A stretch of DNA of 64,000 bases from CAVVNP01 sp963800235 (GCA_963800235.1 CAWDAD010000001.1:1116001-1180000); one strand, 5' to 3'; shown: positions 44,480 to 53,411, counted from the stretch's first letter. The notes: generated by a model from the sequence alone, not told the origin. Program-made: numbers and translations.

Positions 44480-46929
44480 GGGTCGCCATCGTCGCCCCGG
44501 CGGCGGCATCGGGCGCCCGGGGCGGCGCCGAGCGGGCCTGGTCGGGGCTGCGCGCCGCCATCGAGCGCCACACCGACCACCGGGCCGAACTGGTGACCGA
44601 GACGGTCGAGGAGCACGACCTGGTCGGCCTGGTGGCGGGCTACCGGCGGTTCGCCGCCCTCGACGTGTCGGCCTACGACCTGGTGATCACCTCCAAGTAC
44701 CCGGCGTGGGCGATCGAGCACCCCGACCACGTGCTGCACCTGTTCCACCCGCTGCGAGGGCTGTACGACACGTACCACCTCACCGGGCTCCCGCTCGGCG
44801 TCCCCGGCCGGCCCCGCTCGCAGGCGGTCCGGCGGTTGCTCGACGCCGTCCGCCGGCCACCGACCCGCGACCACCTCGACGAGGTGTTCGAGCGGTTCGA
44901 CGCGGTGGTCGACGAGCTCGGCGCCGACCACCGCCTGCTGGCGCTGCCCGGTCCCCTGGCGCGCGAGCTGGTGCACCACCTCGACGCGGTCGCGCTGACC
45001 CCGCCCGCGGTCCGCCGCCACCTCGCCCTGTCCCGCACCCTGGCCGGCCGCGCCGGCTACTTCCCCGTGGGGGTGGCGCCCGAGGTGGTCCACCTGCCCT
45101 CGGACCTGCCGGTCGCGCCCGAGGACGGGTCCCTCGGCCGCGGCGAGCTGTTCACCGCCAGCCGGCTCGACGGCCCGAAGCGCCTCGACCTGCTGGTGCG
45201 GGCCATGGCCCACGTCCACCACGACGCGACCCTCGCCATCGCCGGCAGGGGTCCCGAGGAGGACCGGCTGCGCGAGCTGGCCTCGGCCGACGGTCGGGTG
45301 CGGCTGCTCGGCGCCATCGACGACGACGAGCTGGCCGCCCGCTACCGGGGCGCCGGCGCCGTGCCCTTCGTCCCCGCCGACGAGGACTACGGGCTCGTCA
45401 CGCTCGAGGCCTTCGCCGCCGGGACGCCGGTGGTCACCACGACCGACGCCGGCGGACCGACCGAGCTGGTGGTGAACGGGGTCAACGGCCTGGTGGTCCC
45501 CCCCGACCCGGCGGCGGTCGGTCGGGCGCTCGACCACCTGCTCGGCGACCCGGGCTGGGCCGCCGGCCTGGGCCGGGCCGGGCAGCGCCGGGCCCAGGAG
45601 ATCACCTGGTCGTCGGCGGTGGAAGCCATCCTCGGCGAGCCGGCCGGACGGGACCGGGCCCGCCCCCGGCGCGACGGCTCGACGTCGCGCCCGCGCTACG
45701 TCGTGACCTCGACCTACGCCATCGACCCGCCGCGCGGGGGCGGTCAGCTCCGCTACCGCCACCTCTACGGCGCCCTGGCCCGACACGCCGACGTGCACGT
45801 CGTCAGCCTGGTGAACCCGCCCCGCCCCACCGCCACCACCGAGCTGGCGCCGGGCCTGCGCGAGACCGTCGTCGGGGTCTCCGACGCCCAGCTCGCCGCC
45901 GACGTCGCCCTCACCCACGCCACCGGCATACCGACCACCGACATCGTGGCCGGCCTGGAGCTGGCGGCCACGCCCGCCTACCCCACCGAGCTGGCCCGCG
46001 CCCTCGAGGGCGCCGACGGGGTGATCCTCTCGCACCCGTTCCTGCTGCCGGCCCTCGACGCCGTCGGATCGACCCTGCCCTTCGTCTACGACGCCCACAA
46101 CGCCGAGGCCGACCTGAAGACCCGGCTGCTGTCGGGCTCGGCCGCCGGGCGCGAGCTGGCCGACTTCGTGGCCGAGGTCGAGGGTCGCGCCGTCCGGGAG
46201 AGCACCCACGTGGTGGCCTGCTCGGTCGAGGACGCCGCCACCCTGCGCCGCTGGTTCGACCGGGACGAGGACGGGTTCGTGGTCATCCCCAACGGCACCG
46301 ACACCGAGCGGACGGTGCCCACGCCGGCCGAGCGTCGGCGTCGGCGACAGGCGTGGGTCGCGGCGTGGAACGCCGCCAACCGGTCCGCCCCGGCCGCCGC
46401 CCACCTCGGCGCCTTCCTGGCCAGCTGGCACCCCCCGAACCTCGACGCCGCCGAGGTGCTGATCGACCTGGCCGCCGAGCTGCCCGAGCTGGTGCTGGTG
46501 CTGGCCGGCAGCCACAGCGACCACTTCCGGGCCAGGACCCTGCCGGCCAACCTGGTGCTGGCGGGCGTGGTCAGCGACCAGGCCAAGACGACCCTGCTGG
46601 CCACCGCCGACGTGGCCCTCAACCCGATGCGCCAGGGGTCGGGCACCAACCTCAAGCTGGTCGAGTACTTCGCCGCCGGGGTGCCGGCGGTGTCGACCCC
46701 CTTCGGGGCGCGGGGCGTCGAGTGCGACGGGCAGCACCTGGTGCTGGCCGAGCCCGACCGGTTCGCGGCGGCCGTGCGCTCGGTGCTGGTCGACCCGGCC
46801 GCCGCCGCCGAGCGGGCGAGGGCGGCCCGGGCGCTGGCGGTGGAGCGCTACGACTGGCAGGCGCTGGGTGACCGGCTGGCCGAGGTGGTGGCGGCGCCGG
46901 TCGGACCGGCCCGGACGGGCGATCTGTGA
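44476..46929 (+). CDS. Double GT4 glycosyltransferase (two tandem GT-B domains)
   Basis: 817 residues comprising two complete GT4 enzymes. Domain 1 (about 1-390) opens RVAIVAPAAASGARGGAERA and has SRLDGPKRLDLLVRA plus DEDYGLVTLEAFAAGTPVVT. After a short Arg/Ser-rich linker, domain 2 (about 410-800) has IDPPRGGGQLRYRHLYGALA, VVIPNGTD and GTNLKLVEYFAAGVPAVSTP. It probably adds two successive sugars in the same pathway. The GTG start overlaps the previous stop, and its stop overlaps the next start, so four genes appear to form one operon. Confidence 0.9.
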   Translation: MRVAIVAPAAASGARGGAERAWSGLRAAIERHTDHRAELVTETVEEHDLVGLVAGYRRFAALDVSAYDLVITSKYPAWAIEHPDHVLHLFHPLRGLYDTYHLTGLPLGVPGRPRSQAVRRLLDAVRRPPTRDHLDEVFERFDAVVDELGADHRLLALPGPLARELVHHLDAVALTPPAVRRHLALSRTLAGRAGYFPVGVAPEVVHLPSDLPVAPEDGSLGRGELFTASRLDGPKRLDLLVRAMAHVHHDATLAIAGRGPEEDRLRELASADGRVRLLGAIDDDELAARYRGAGAVPFVPADEDYGLVTLEAFAAGTPVVTTTDAGGPTELVVNGVNGLVVPPDPAAVGRALDHLLGDPGWAAGLGRAGQRRAQEITWSSAVEAILGEPAGRDRARPRRDGSTSRPRYVVTSTYAIDPPRGGGQLRYRHLYGALARHADVHVVSLVNPPRPTATTELAPGLRETVVGVSDAQLAADVALTHATGIPTTDIVAGLELAATPAYPTELARALEGADGVILSHPFLLPALDAVGSTLPFVYDAHNAEADLKTRLLSGSAAGRELADFVAEVEGRAVRESTHVVACSVEDAATLRRWFDRDEDGFVVIPNGTDTERTVPTPAERRRRRQAWVAAWNAANRSAPAAAHLGAFLASWHPPNLDAAEVLIDLAAELPELVLVLAGSHSDHFRARTLPANLVLAGVVSDQAKTTLLATADVALNPMRQGSGTNLKLVEYFAAGVPAVSTPFGARGVECDGQHLVLAEPDRFAAAVRSVLVDPAAAAERARAARALAVERYDWQALGDRLAEVVAAPVGPARTGDL

Positions 46930-47243
46930 GACTGGCCGCCATGGCCCCCTCCGCCGACCGCCGGGCGAGCTACCAGCGGTTCCGCTCGGCCGTGGTCCGT
47001 CGGCTGCCCGCCCCGGTGGCCGGCGTGGCCCGCCGGGCGGCGGGCGTGGTGCGGGGGCCGGCCCGCCAGGAGCACCAGCTCGCCAACCTGCAGTCCACCG
47101 TCATCGGCGCCATGGCGACCAACGAGGCGGGGGTCGTCGGGCTCTCCCAGGAGCTCGGTCGGCTGCGGGCCGAGGTCGAGGAGCTCGCCCGCCGGGTCGA
47201 CCGGCTCGAGGCGGCCGCCCGCGCCGACCACGACCCGACCTGA
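46926..47243 (+). CDS. Small coiled-coil protein within the glycosyltransferase operon
   Basis: 105 residues. A basic first half (RFRSAVVRRLPAPVAGVARR) is followed by a helical C-terminal half with heptads (LSQELGRLRAEVEELARRVD). No signal peptide and no enzyme motifs. The GTG at 46926 overlaps the upstream stop codon (GTGA); an ATG at 46941 is also possible. It may tether glycosyltransferases to each other or to the membrane. This is inferred from position only; the family was not recognised. Confidence 0.65.
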   Translation: MRLAAMAPSADRRASYQRFRSAVVRRLPAPVAGVARRAAGVVRGPARQEHQLANLQSTVIGAMATNEAGVVGLSQELGRLRAEVEELARRVDRLEAAARADHDPT

Positions 47244-47259
47244 CCGGGCGCCGCCGACG

Positions 47260-48381
47260 GTGAAGGTCGCCCTCGACGTCACCTCGCTGCTCGATCCCGC
47301 CACCGGCGTCGGCACCTTCACCGGGGAGGTGGCGGGCCGGCTCGCGGCGCGGCCCGGCATCGATCTGGTCGGCTTCGCCGCCACCTGGCGCGGCCGCGAT
47401 CGGGTCGGCGGGCTGCTCGCCCCGCCGGCGCGCACCGTGCGCCGCCCCATGGCCGCCCGACCGCTGCGGTTCCTGTGGCGGCGGACCGACCACCCGGCCA
47501 TCGAGCGCTGGACCGGGCGGGTGGACGTGGTCCACGGCCCGAACTTCGTCGTGCCGCCGGCGTCCGGGGCGGCCGAGGTCGTGACCGTCCACGACCTGAC
47601 CTGCCTGCGGTTCCCTGAGCTGGTCACCCGCGACGTGGCCGCCTACCCGGCGCTGATCGGGCGGGCGGTCGCCCGGGGAGCGTGGGTCCACGCCGTCTCC
47701 GAGGCGGTGGCCGACGAGGTCCGGTCGGCCTTCCCGGTGCCCGCCGACCGGGTCGTCGTCGTCCCCAACGGGGCCACCGCCCTGCCACCCGACGGCCCGG
47801 CCACCGGCGCAGTCGCCGGTCGCCGGCTGGCCGGCGCCGACCGCTACCTGCTCGCCCTCGGCACCGTCGAACCCCGGAAGGACCTGCCGACCCTGGTGCG
47901 GGCGTTCGACCGGCTGGCGGGCGACCGGACGGACCTGCGGCTGGTGGTGGCGGGCGGCGACGGCTGGGGCGGCGCGGTCGACGACCTGGCCGCCGCCGTG
48001 GTCGCCGCCGAGCACGGCGAGCGGGTCGTCCGCCTCGGCCGGGTGTCCGACGCCGACCGGGCCGCCCTGCTCCGGGGCGCCGCCGCCTTCGCCTACCCGT
48101 CCCGGTACGAGGGCTTCGGGCTGCCCCCGCTCGAGGCCATGGCCGCGGGCACGCCGGTGGTGGCCACCTCGGTGGGCGCCCTGCCCGAGGTGGTGGGCGA
48201 CGCCGGACGGCTGGTCCCGGCCGGCGACCCGGTCGCGCTGGCCGAGGCCCTGGCGGGGGTGCTCGACGACGACGGGGAGCGGCAGCGGCTGGTCGAGGCC
48301 GGCCGGGCCAACCTGGCCCGCTTCGACTGGGACCGCACCGTCGACGGGCTGGTCGACCTCTACCGCCGGGCGGTCAGGTGA
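47260..48381 (+). CDS. GT4-family glycosyltransferase
   Basis: 373 residues. It starts with GTG as KVALDVTSLLDPATGVGTFT, the opening of mannosyltransferase-type GT4 enzymes (WbpY/MtfB-like). Then VTVHDLTCLRFPELV, VVPNGATALP, LGTVEPRKDLPTLVRAF, and YPSRYEGFGLPPLEAMAAGT with the E-x7-E donor motif. By these motifs it likely transfers mannose or a 6-deoxy-hexose. Its last 8 bases overlap the end of the convergent ABC ATPase gene. Confidence 0.92.
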   Translation: MKVALDVTSLLDPATGVGTFTGEVAGRLAARPGIDLVGFAATWRGRDRVGGLLAPPARTVRRPMAARPLRFLWRRTDHPAIERWTGRVDVVHGPNFVVPPASGAAEVVTVHDLTCLRFPELVTRDVAAYPALIGRAVARGAWVHAVSEAVADEVRSAFPVPADRVVVVPNGATALPPDGPATGAVAGRRLAGADRYLLALGTVEPRKDLPTLVRAFDRLAGDRTDLRLVVAGGDGWGGAVDDLAAAVVAAEHGERVVRLGRVSDADRAALLRGAAAFAYPSRYEGFGLPPLEAMAAGTPVVATSVGALPEVVGDAGRLVPAGDPVALAEALAGVLDDDGERQRLVEAGRANLARFDWDRTVDGLVDLYRRAVR

Positions 48382-49600
48382 TGGGGCGGTGCTCGATCTT
48401 GACCGGCAGGTGGACCTTGCCCTGCACCTGGGTGGGGTTGAGCACCGAGAAGGCGTGCTCGCCCTCGAGGTGGTCGTACTCGTGGCCGCCGTCGCGGGTG
48501 TGGATGCCGAGGTTGACCGTGTAGTGGCCGTCGAGGAGGGGCACGTCGACGAAGCGGAACACGACCTCGCCGGCCCCTTCGACCGAGTCGACGGGCTGGC
48601 CGACCACCTCGGTGTTGGTCCCGAGCAGCCGGTAGCCCTCCTGGTCGTAGATCTCGAGGGCGAACACCACGTCGTCGAGCCGGTGGGCCGCCCGGTAGCC
48701 GAGGTGGACGGCCAGCGGCTCGCCGGGCTCGAGGTACTCCTCGGGCCGGGGATACTCGAACCAGACCTTGGCGAACTCGACCTGCTTGCTGAGGTCGCGC
48801 ATCGCCGGCCCGGCCCCGGCGGTGGTCGGCTCGCTCTCGATCAGCTCCTCGCCGAGGTCGATGCCCCGGTTGGCCAGCGAGTCGCGGAACACCCGGATGG
48901 CCCCGCCGGGCTCGTCGACGACCAGCAGCGAGCCGTGGTCGAGCACCGCCGCCCGGTCGGCCATCTGTCGCACCATGTCGGCCACGTGGGACACGACGAG
49001 GATGGTGCGGCCCTGGCGCTGGAAGGTCCGGATTCGCTCGATGCACTTGCGCTGGAACGACTCGTCGCCGACCGACAGCACCTCGTCGACCAGGAGGATG
49101 TCGGGCTCGACGTTCACCGCCACCGCGAAGCCGAGCCGGGCGGCCATGCCAGAGGAGTAGTGCTTCACCTGGGTGTCGATGAACTCGGGGATCTCGGCGA
49201 ACTCGACGATCTCGTCGAAGACCTGGTCGACCTGGCCGCGCTTCAGCCCCAGGATCGAGCCGTTCAGGTAGATGTTCTCCCGCCCGGTGAGCTCGGGGTG
49301 GAAGCCGGCGCCCAGCTCGAGCAGGGCGGCGACCCGGCCCCGCAGCCGGATCGACCCGGTGGTGGGTCGCAACGTGCCGGCGATGCACTTGAGCAGCGTC
49401 GACTTGCCCGACCCGTTGTGGCCGACGAGGGCGAAGGTCTCCCCCTCGGCCACGTCGAAGCTGACGTCGTCGAGGGCGAGGAAGTCGTGGTGCGGGTTGC
49501 GGCCGATGCGGATGATCCGCTCCTTGGCCGACTGCAGCTTCTCGTCGTAGACCTTGAACGCCTTGGTGACGCCCTGGACCGAGATGGCCGGCTGCGCCAC
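48374..49600 (-). CDS. wzt: Wzt-like polysaccharide ABC-exporter ATPase with a C-terminal carbohydrate-binding domain
   Basis: 408 residues from a GTG. The ATPase half has VGHNGSGKSTLLKCIAG (Walker A), SSGMAARLGFAVA (a signature of polysaccharide exporters) and ILLVDEVLSVGD (Walker B). After residue about 250 comes a Wzt_C-like beta-sandwich (EYLEPGEPLAVHLGYRAAHR, then LDGHYTVNLGIHTRDGG). In Gram-negative O-antigens that domain recognises the capped chain end before export. The GTG overlaps the stop of the permease gene upstream (TAGTG). Confidence 0.92.
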   Translation of the reverse strand: MAQPAISVQGVTKAFKVYDEKLQSAKERIIRIGRNPHHDFLALDDVSFDVAEGETFALVGHNGSGKSTLLKCIAGTLRPTTGSIRLRGRVAALLELGAGFHPELTGRENIYLNGSILGLKRGQVDQVFDEIVEFAEIPEFIDTQVKHYSSGMAARLGFAVAVNVEPDILLVDEVLSVGDESFQRKCIERIRTFQRQGRTILVVSHVADMVRQMADRAAVLDHGSLLVVDEPGGAIRVFRDSLANRGIDLGEELIESEPTTAGAGPAMRDLSKQVEFAKVWFEYPRPEEYLEPGEPLAVHLGYRAAHRLDDVVFALEIYDQEGYRLLGTNTEVVGQPVDSVEGAGEVVFRFVDVPLLDGHYTVNLGIHTRDGGHEYDHLEGEHAFSVLNPTQVQGKVHLPVKIEHRPIT

Positions 49601-50562
49601 TAGATCTCCTCGGCGAAGTTGTCCTCGAGCCGACCGAAGACCCAGAGCGCGCCGAGCAGCAGCAGCAGCGAGGCCAGCCCGAGCAGACCGAGGACGCCGA
49701 GGTACCAGTTGACCGGGTGGTCCGGGAGCGTGCGACCGTCGCCCACGAAGCTCGTGGGGTTGTAGAAGACGCGCTGGAACACGAGCACGATCGGCACGAT
49801 CGGGTTCATCAGGAACACCCAGTCGGGGATGCCGTGGGCGGCGAGCTTCTCGGTGACCGGCTCGAAGCCGTAGACGATCGCCGACGCCCAGAACCAGGCG
49901 ACCAGCCCGAGCTCGAGCAGGTGCTGGGTGTCTCGCAGGTACACGTTCACCGCCGCCAGCAGGATCGAGAAGGCGGCGGTGAGCAGCAGCAGGTCGATCA
50001 GCGCCGGCGCCAGCAGCGGGGCGAACTCGGCCGACGGCACCCGCTGGAACACCGCCAGGGCTCCGAGCAGCACCACGCTCTGCAGCATGAGGTGCACGCC
50101 GGCGGCGCCGATCGACGCGAGCGGCAGGATCTCGCGCGGGAACCAGACCTTGGTGACGAGCGAGGCGTTCCCGACGATGGAGCCGGCCCCGGCGGTGAGG
50201 GCGGCCGAGAAGAAGTTCCAGACCAGCAACCCGGCCAGCAGGAAGATGGCGAACTGGGGGATGTTGTTCGGCAGGAACACGCCGAAGACCACCCCGAACA
50301 CCGCCAGGTACATGGCCGGGTTGAGCAGGCTCCAGACGAAGCCGAGCACCGAGTTCTTGTACTTGACCTTCAGCTCGAGCCGGGTGAGGTTGGCGAGCAG
50401 CTCCCGGTAGTGCCAGATGTTGCGCACCCGCTGCACGGGGCCGGGACGGCGGGACCGCTCGACGAGCAGCGGGTCGTTGAGCAGGACCTCGCCGGTGAGC
50501 GGTCCGTCGGGGCGCAGCTCCCGGTCGTAGGGCTCGAGCTGCAGATCGTCGAGGTCGGTCAC
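49600..50562 (-). CDS. wzm: Wzm-like ABC-2 type polysaccharide export permease
   Basis: 320 residues from GTG 50562, preferred over the long GC-rich frame that opens at 50670. A soluble N-terminus contains IWHYRELLANLTRLELKVKY, the amphipathic connecting helix of Wzm/TagG permeases. Six TM segments follow, with PREILPLASIGAAGVHLML and FLMNPIVPIVLVFQRVFYNP typical of the family. With the adjacent Wzt it exports a lipid-linked glycan across the membrane. In a monoderm this would be a cell-wall or capsule polymer. Confidence 0.92.
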   Translation of the reverse strand: MTDLDDLQLEPYDRELRPDGPLTGEVLLNDPLLVERSRRPGPVQRVRNIWHYRELLANLTRLELKVKYKNSVLGFVWSLLNPAMYLAVFGVVFGVFLPNNIPQFAIFLLAGLLVWNFFSAALTAGAGSIVGNASLVTKVWFPREILPLASIGAAGVHLMLQSVVLLGALAVFQRVPSAEFAPLLAPALIDLLLLTAAFSILLAAVNVYLRDTQHLLELGLVAWFWASAIVYGFEPVTEKLAAHGIPDWVFLMNPIVPIVLVFQRVFYNPTSFVGDGRTLPDHPVNWYLGVLGLLGLASLLLLLGALWVFGRLEDNFAEEI

Positions 50563-50715
50563 CGAGGGCCCTGGGTTCGCGGACGTGATCGGCCCCGGCC
50601 GGCAGCACCACCGGAGGTGGGCGACGGGGGCGCCGGGACCCCGCCACGGTACTACCGGGCCCTCCGGCATCGGCAGACGGTCCGGTCGCTCGCCGGCGCC
50701 GCCCGCCGCCTTGGG

Positions 50716-50721
50716 TAGCCT
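50716..50721 (+). promoter_or_regulatory. -10-like box TAGCCT, leaderless start of rmd
   Basis: TAGCCT ends 8 nt before the ATG at 50730. Confidence 0.4.
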
Positions 50722-50729
50722 GCCGCCCC

Positions 50730-51680
50730 ATGCCCGAACCGGCCCCCGCCGACACCGGTCCCGGCGGAGGTCGGCGCGCCCTCGTCACCGGTGCGCTGGG
50801 CTTCGTCGGCCGCCACCTCGTGGCGCACCTCGAGGCCATGGGCGACCACGTGACCTCGGTCGACCGCGCCGACGGGTCGATCGACATCACCGACGGCGAC
50901 TCGGTGCACGACGTGGTCGAGGAGGTCCGGCCCGAGGTCGTGTACCACCTGGCCGGCTGGGCCGACGTGGGTGGATCCTGGGCCCACCCCGTCGAGGCGT
51001 TCCGGGCCAACGCCGAGGGCACGTTGAACCTCCTGGGCGCCTGCCGGGAGGTCGGCGTGCACCGGCTGCTCTCGGTGAGCAGCGCCGACGTGTACGGCAA
51101 GGTGCGCGCCCCGGAGCTGCCGCTGACCGAGACCTCGCCCCTGCGCCCGGTCAGCCCCTACGCGGCGAGCAAGGTGGCCGCCGACTTCCTGGCCATGCAG
51201 GCCTGGCTGGGCCGGGGCATGCCCGTGCTGCGGGTGCGGGCCTTCAACCACCTCGGCCCCGGCCAGTCCGACAAGTTCGTCGCCGCCGCCCTGGCCAGCC
51301 GCATCGCCCGCAACGAGGTCGAGGGCGGCGAGGTCATCACCATCGGCGACCTGTCGGCCCGGCGGGACTTCACCGACGTGCGCGACGTGGTGCGGGCCTA
51401 CCGGCTGCTGGTCGAGCGGGGCGAGCCCGGCGAGGTCTACAACGTGTGCAGCGGCGTCGACATCTCGGTGCAGGAGCTGGCCGACCAGCTGCTGGCCCGG
51501 GCCGAGCGCACCATGCGCTTCGAGGTCGATCCCGACCTGCTGCGGCCGGTCGAGGTCCCGGTGCTGCGGGGCGACCACGGCCGGCTGACCGCCGCCACCG
51601 GGTGGGAGCCCAAGATCCCCCTGGCGCGGACCCTCGACGACCTGCTGGAGGACTGGCGGGCCCGGGTTCGTCGCGCCTAG
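50730..51680 (+). CDS. rmd: GDP-4-keto-6-deoxy-D-mannose reductase-like epimerase/dehydratase
   Basis: 316 residues, extended SDR. The Rossmann motif is VTGALGFVGRHLVAHL, the catalytic Ser lies in SVSSADVYG, the Tyr-x-x-x-Lys in PYAASKVAA, and RAFNHLGPGQSDKFV is characteristic of Rmd. It reduces the Gmd product to GDP-D-rhamnose (or a C4 epimer such as GDP-6-deoxy-talose). gmd lies just downstream with a regulator on the opposite strand between them. Its stop shares CTAG with that regulator's stop. Confidence 0.85.
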   Translation: MPEPAPADTGPGGGRRALVTGALGFVGRHLVAHLEAMGDHVTSVDRADGSIDITDGDSVHDVVEEVRPEVVYHLAGWADVGGSWAHPVEAFRANAEGTLNLLGACREVGVHRLLSVSSADVYGKVRAPELPLTETSPLRPVSPYAASKVAADFLAMQAWLGRGMPVLRVRAFNHLGPGQSDKFVAAALASRIARNEVEGGEVITIGDLSARRDFTDVRDVVRAYRLLVERGEPGEVYNVCSGVDISVQELADQLLARAERTMRFEVDPDLLRPVEVPVLRGDHGRLTAATGWEPKIPLARTLDDLLEDWRARVRRA

Positions 51681-52129
51681 TCGTCGAGCTGGGCCAGGCG
51701 GCGCCGGGCGGCCACGACCCCGGCCCGCTCCTCGAGGTCGTGGGTGTCGGCCAGCAGGGCGGTGAGGCGGGCCGACCACTCGGCACGGACCCGCGCCCGC
51801 TCGCCGGCAGCGGCGCCGGTGCGCTGGATCCAGGCCAGGTCGGCGTCGAGCAGGGCCAGCTGGTGCTCGACCTCGGTGTAGCGGGCCACGACGAGCGGCA
51901 GGCGGTCGACCTTGGCCGTCGGGTACGAGGTGCCGCCGACCAGCTCGTGGGGCTCCTGACCGAACACCCCGGCCATGAGGGCGACGGTGCGCTCACCCGG
52001 ATCGGTGAGCCCGGACTCGAGGTGGGAGACGGCGACGCGGGAGATGGCCAGGCGCTCGGCCAGCTGCTGCTGGGTCCAGCCCCGCTTGGCCCGGAGCCTG
52101 GCGACCTTCTTCCCCAGGTTCTCCCCCAC
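51677..52129 (-). CDS. XRE-family helix-turn-helix regulator
   Basis: About 150 residues. The N-terminal HTH (VARLRAKRGWTQQQLAERLA, then SRVAVSHLESGLTDPGERT) is a classical XRE domain. The C-terminal about 75 residues are helical and charged, possibly for dimerisation. Two GTG starts are possible (52141 and 52129); TAAGTG on the minus strand lies 9 nt before the second. It is divergent from gmd and tail-to-tail with rmd, so it is a natural candidate to regulate GDP-deoxysugar synthesis. Confidence 0.85.
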   Translation of the reverse strand: MGENLGKKVARLRAKRGWTQQQLAERLAISRVAVSHLESGLTDPGERTVALMAGVFGQEPHELVGGTSYPTAKVDRLPLVVARYTEVEHQLALLDADLAWIQRTGAAAGERARVRAEWSARLTALLADTHDLEERAGVVAARRRLAQLDD

Positions 52130-52168
52130 GTGCCAACCCACTTAGCAGACGTCCGGTCGCACCCAGGG

Positions 52169-52174
52169 TAGAAC
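52169..52174 (+). promoter_or_regulatory. -10-like box TAGAAC, leaderless start of gmd
   Basis: TAGAAC ends 7 nt before the gmd ATG at 52182. It faces the divergent XRE gene 40 bp away, so an XRE operator is expected here. Confidence 0.5.
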
Positions 52175-52181
52175 CGACCGC

Positions 52182-53162
52182 ATGACCAAGCGTGCGCTCA
52201 TCACCGGGATCACCGGCCAGGACGGCTCCTACCTGGCCGAACTGCTGCTCGACAAGGGCTACGAGGTGATCGGCATGGTGCGCCGGTCGAGCACGGTGAA
52301 CTTCGAGCGCATCGCCCACCTGCAGGACCGCATCACCTTCGTGCCCGGCGACCTGCTCGACGAGATGTCGATGGTCAGCGTGCTGAACGAGCACCGGCCC
52401 CACGAGGTCTTCAACCTGGCGGCCCAGTCCTTCGTCCAGACGTCGTGGGGGCAGCCGGTGCTGACCGGCGAGACCACCGCCCTCGGGGTGACCCGCCTGC
52501 TCGACGCGGTGAAGCTGGCCGACCCCGACATCCGCTTCTACCAGGCGTCCTCCAGCGAGATGTTCGGCAAGGTGCGCGAGGTCCCCCAGCTGGAGTCGAC
52601 GCCCTTCTACCCCCGCTCCCCCTACGGGGTGGCCAAGGTCTACGGCCACTGGATCACCGTGAACTACCGCGAGAGCTACGACCTGTTCGCCTGCTCGGGG
52701 ATCCTGTTCAACCACGAGGGCCCCCGCCGCGGCCTCGAGTTCGTCACCCGCAAGATCAGCCACACCGTCGCTCAGATCAAGCTGGGCCTGGCCAGCGAGC
52801 TGCGGCTCGGCAACCTCGACGCCAAGCGGGACTGGGGCTTCGCCGGCGACTACGTGGAAGCCATGTGGCTGATGCTGCAGCAGGACGAGCCCGACGACTA
52901 CGTGGTGTCGACCGGGGAGACCCACGAGGTGCGGGAGTTCTGCGAGATCGCCTTCGGCCACGCCGGCCTCGACTGGGAGCAGTACGTCGTGCAGGACGAG
53001 CGCTTCATGCGCCCGGCCGAGGTCGACCTGCTGGTCGGCGACCCGACCAAGGCCCGCAAGGTGCTCGGCTGGGAGCCCAAGGTGAGCTTCCCCGAGCTGG
53101 TCACGATGATGGTGGACGCCGACCTCGCCCTGCTGAGCGGCCGGCTGAACCAGATCCACTGA
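52182..53162 (+). CDS. gmd: GDP-mannose 4,6-dehydratase
   Basis: 326 residues. It starts KRALITGITGQDGSYLAELL, the Gmd signature. Further features are NLAAQSFVQTSW, the catalytic Thr/Ser-Glu in ASSSEMFGKV, the Tyr-x-x-x-Lys in SPYGVAKVYG, and FNHEGPRRGLEFVTRKI. It converts GDP-mannose to GDP-4-keto-6-deoxy-mannose, the substrate for Rmd encoded nearby. The protein is slightly shorter than E. coli Gmd but complete. It converges on alkB across a tandem repeat. Confidence 0.96.
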   Translation: MTKRALITGITGQDGSYLAELLLDKGYEVIGMVRRSSTVNFERIAHLQDRITFVPGDLLDEMSMVSVLNEHRPHEVFNLAAQSFVQTSWGQPVLTGETTALGVTRLLDAVKLADPDIRFYQASSSEMFGKVREVPQLESTPFYPRSPYGVAKVYGHWITVNYRESYDLFACSGILFNHEGPRRGLEFVTRKISHTVAQIKLGLASELRLGNLDAKRDWGFAGDYVEAMWLMLQQDEPDDYVVSTGETHEVREFCEIAFGHAGLDWEQYVVQDERFMRPAEVDLLVGDPTKARKVLGWEPKVSFPELVTMMVDADLALLSGRLNQIH

Positions 53163-53222
53163 GTCGATGACGAGCACCTGCGGCGCTCGCGTCCGGCTCG
53201 TCGCTGGCGCTTCCCTCGCCGG

Positions 53223-53411
53223 CGCTGCGCAGCCGCCAGGCGAAGCAGCACCACCGACGACACCCGTCATGGCGAAGCCAGCGCCGCCCCCCTGGGCGGC
53301 GCCCGACAACACGCCGTGTGACGCTGCGCAGCCGCCAGGCGAAGCAGCACCACCGACGACACCCGTCATGGCGAAGCCAGCGCCGCCCCCTGGGCGGCGC
53401 CCGACAACACG
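53223..53411. repeat. Two tandem copies of a 90-91-bp structured repeat (period 99 bp)
   Basis: Copy 1 (53223-53313) and copy 2 (53322-53411) are identical except for one C in a C-tract, separated by 8 bp. Each contains the palindrome GCTGCGCAGC, a small TGGC-GAA-GCCA hairpin and a strong hairpin (GCGCCGCCC / GGGCGGCGC). It lies between convergent gmd and alkB and probably acts as a terminator. Copy 2 supplies the last codons of alkB. Confidence 0.85.

Noticed and set aside
53223..53411. CRISPR or integron attC array
   Set aside because: Only two copies, with an 8-bp gap too short for a spacer, and no Cas or integrase gene.
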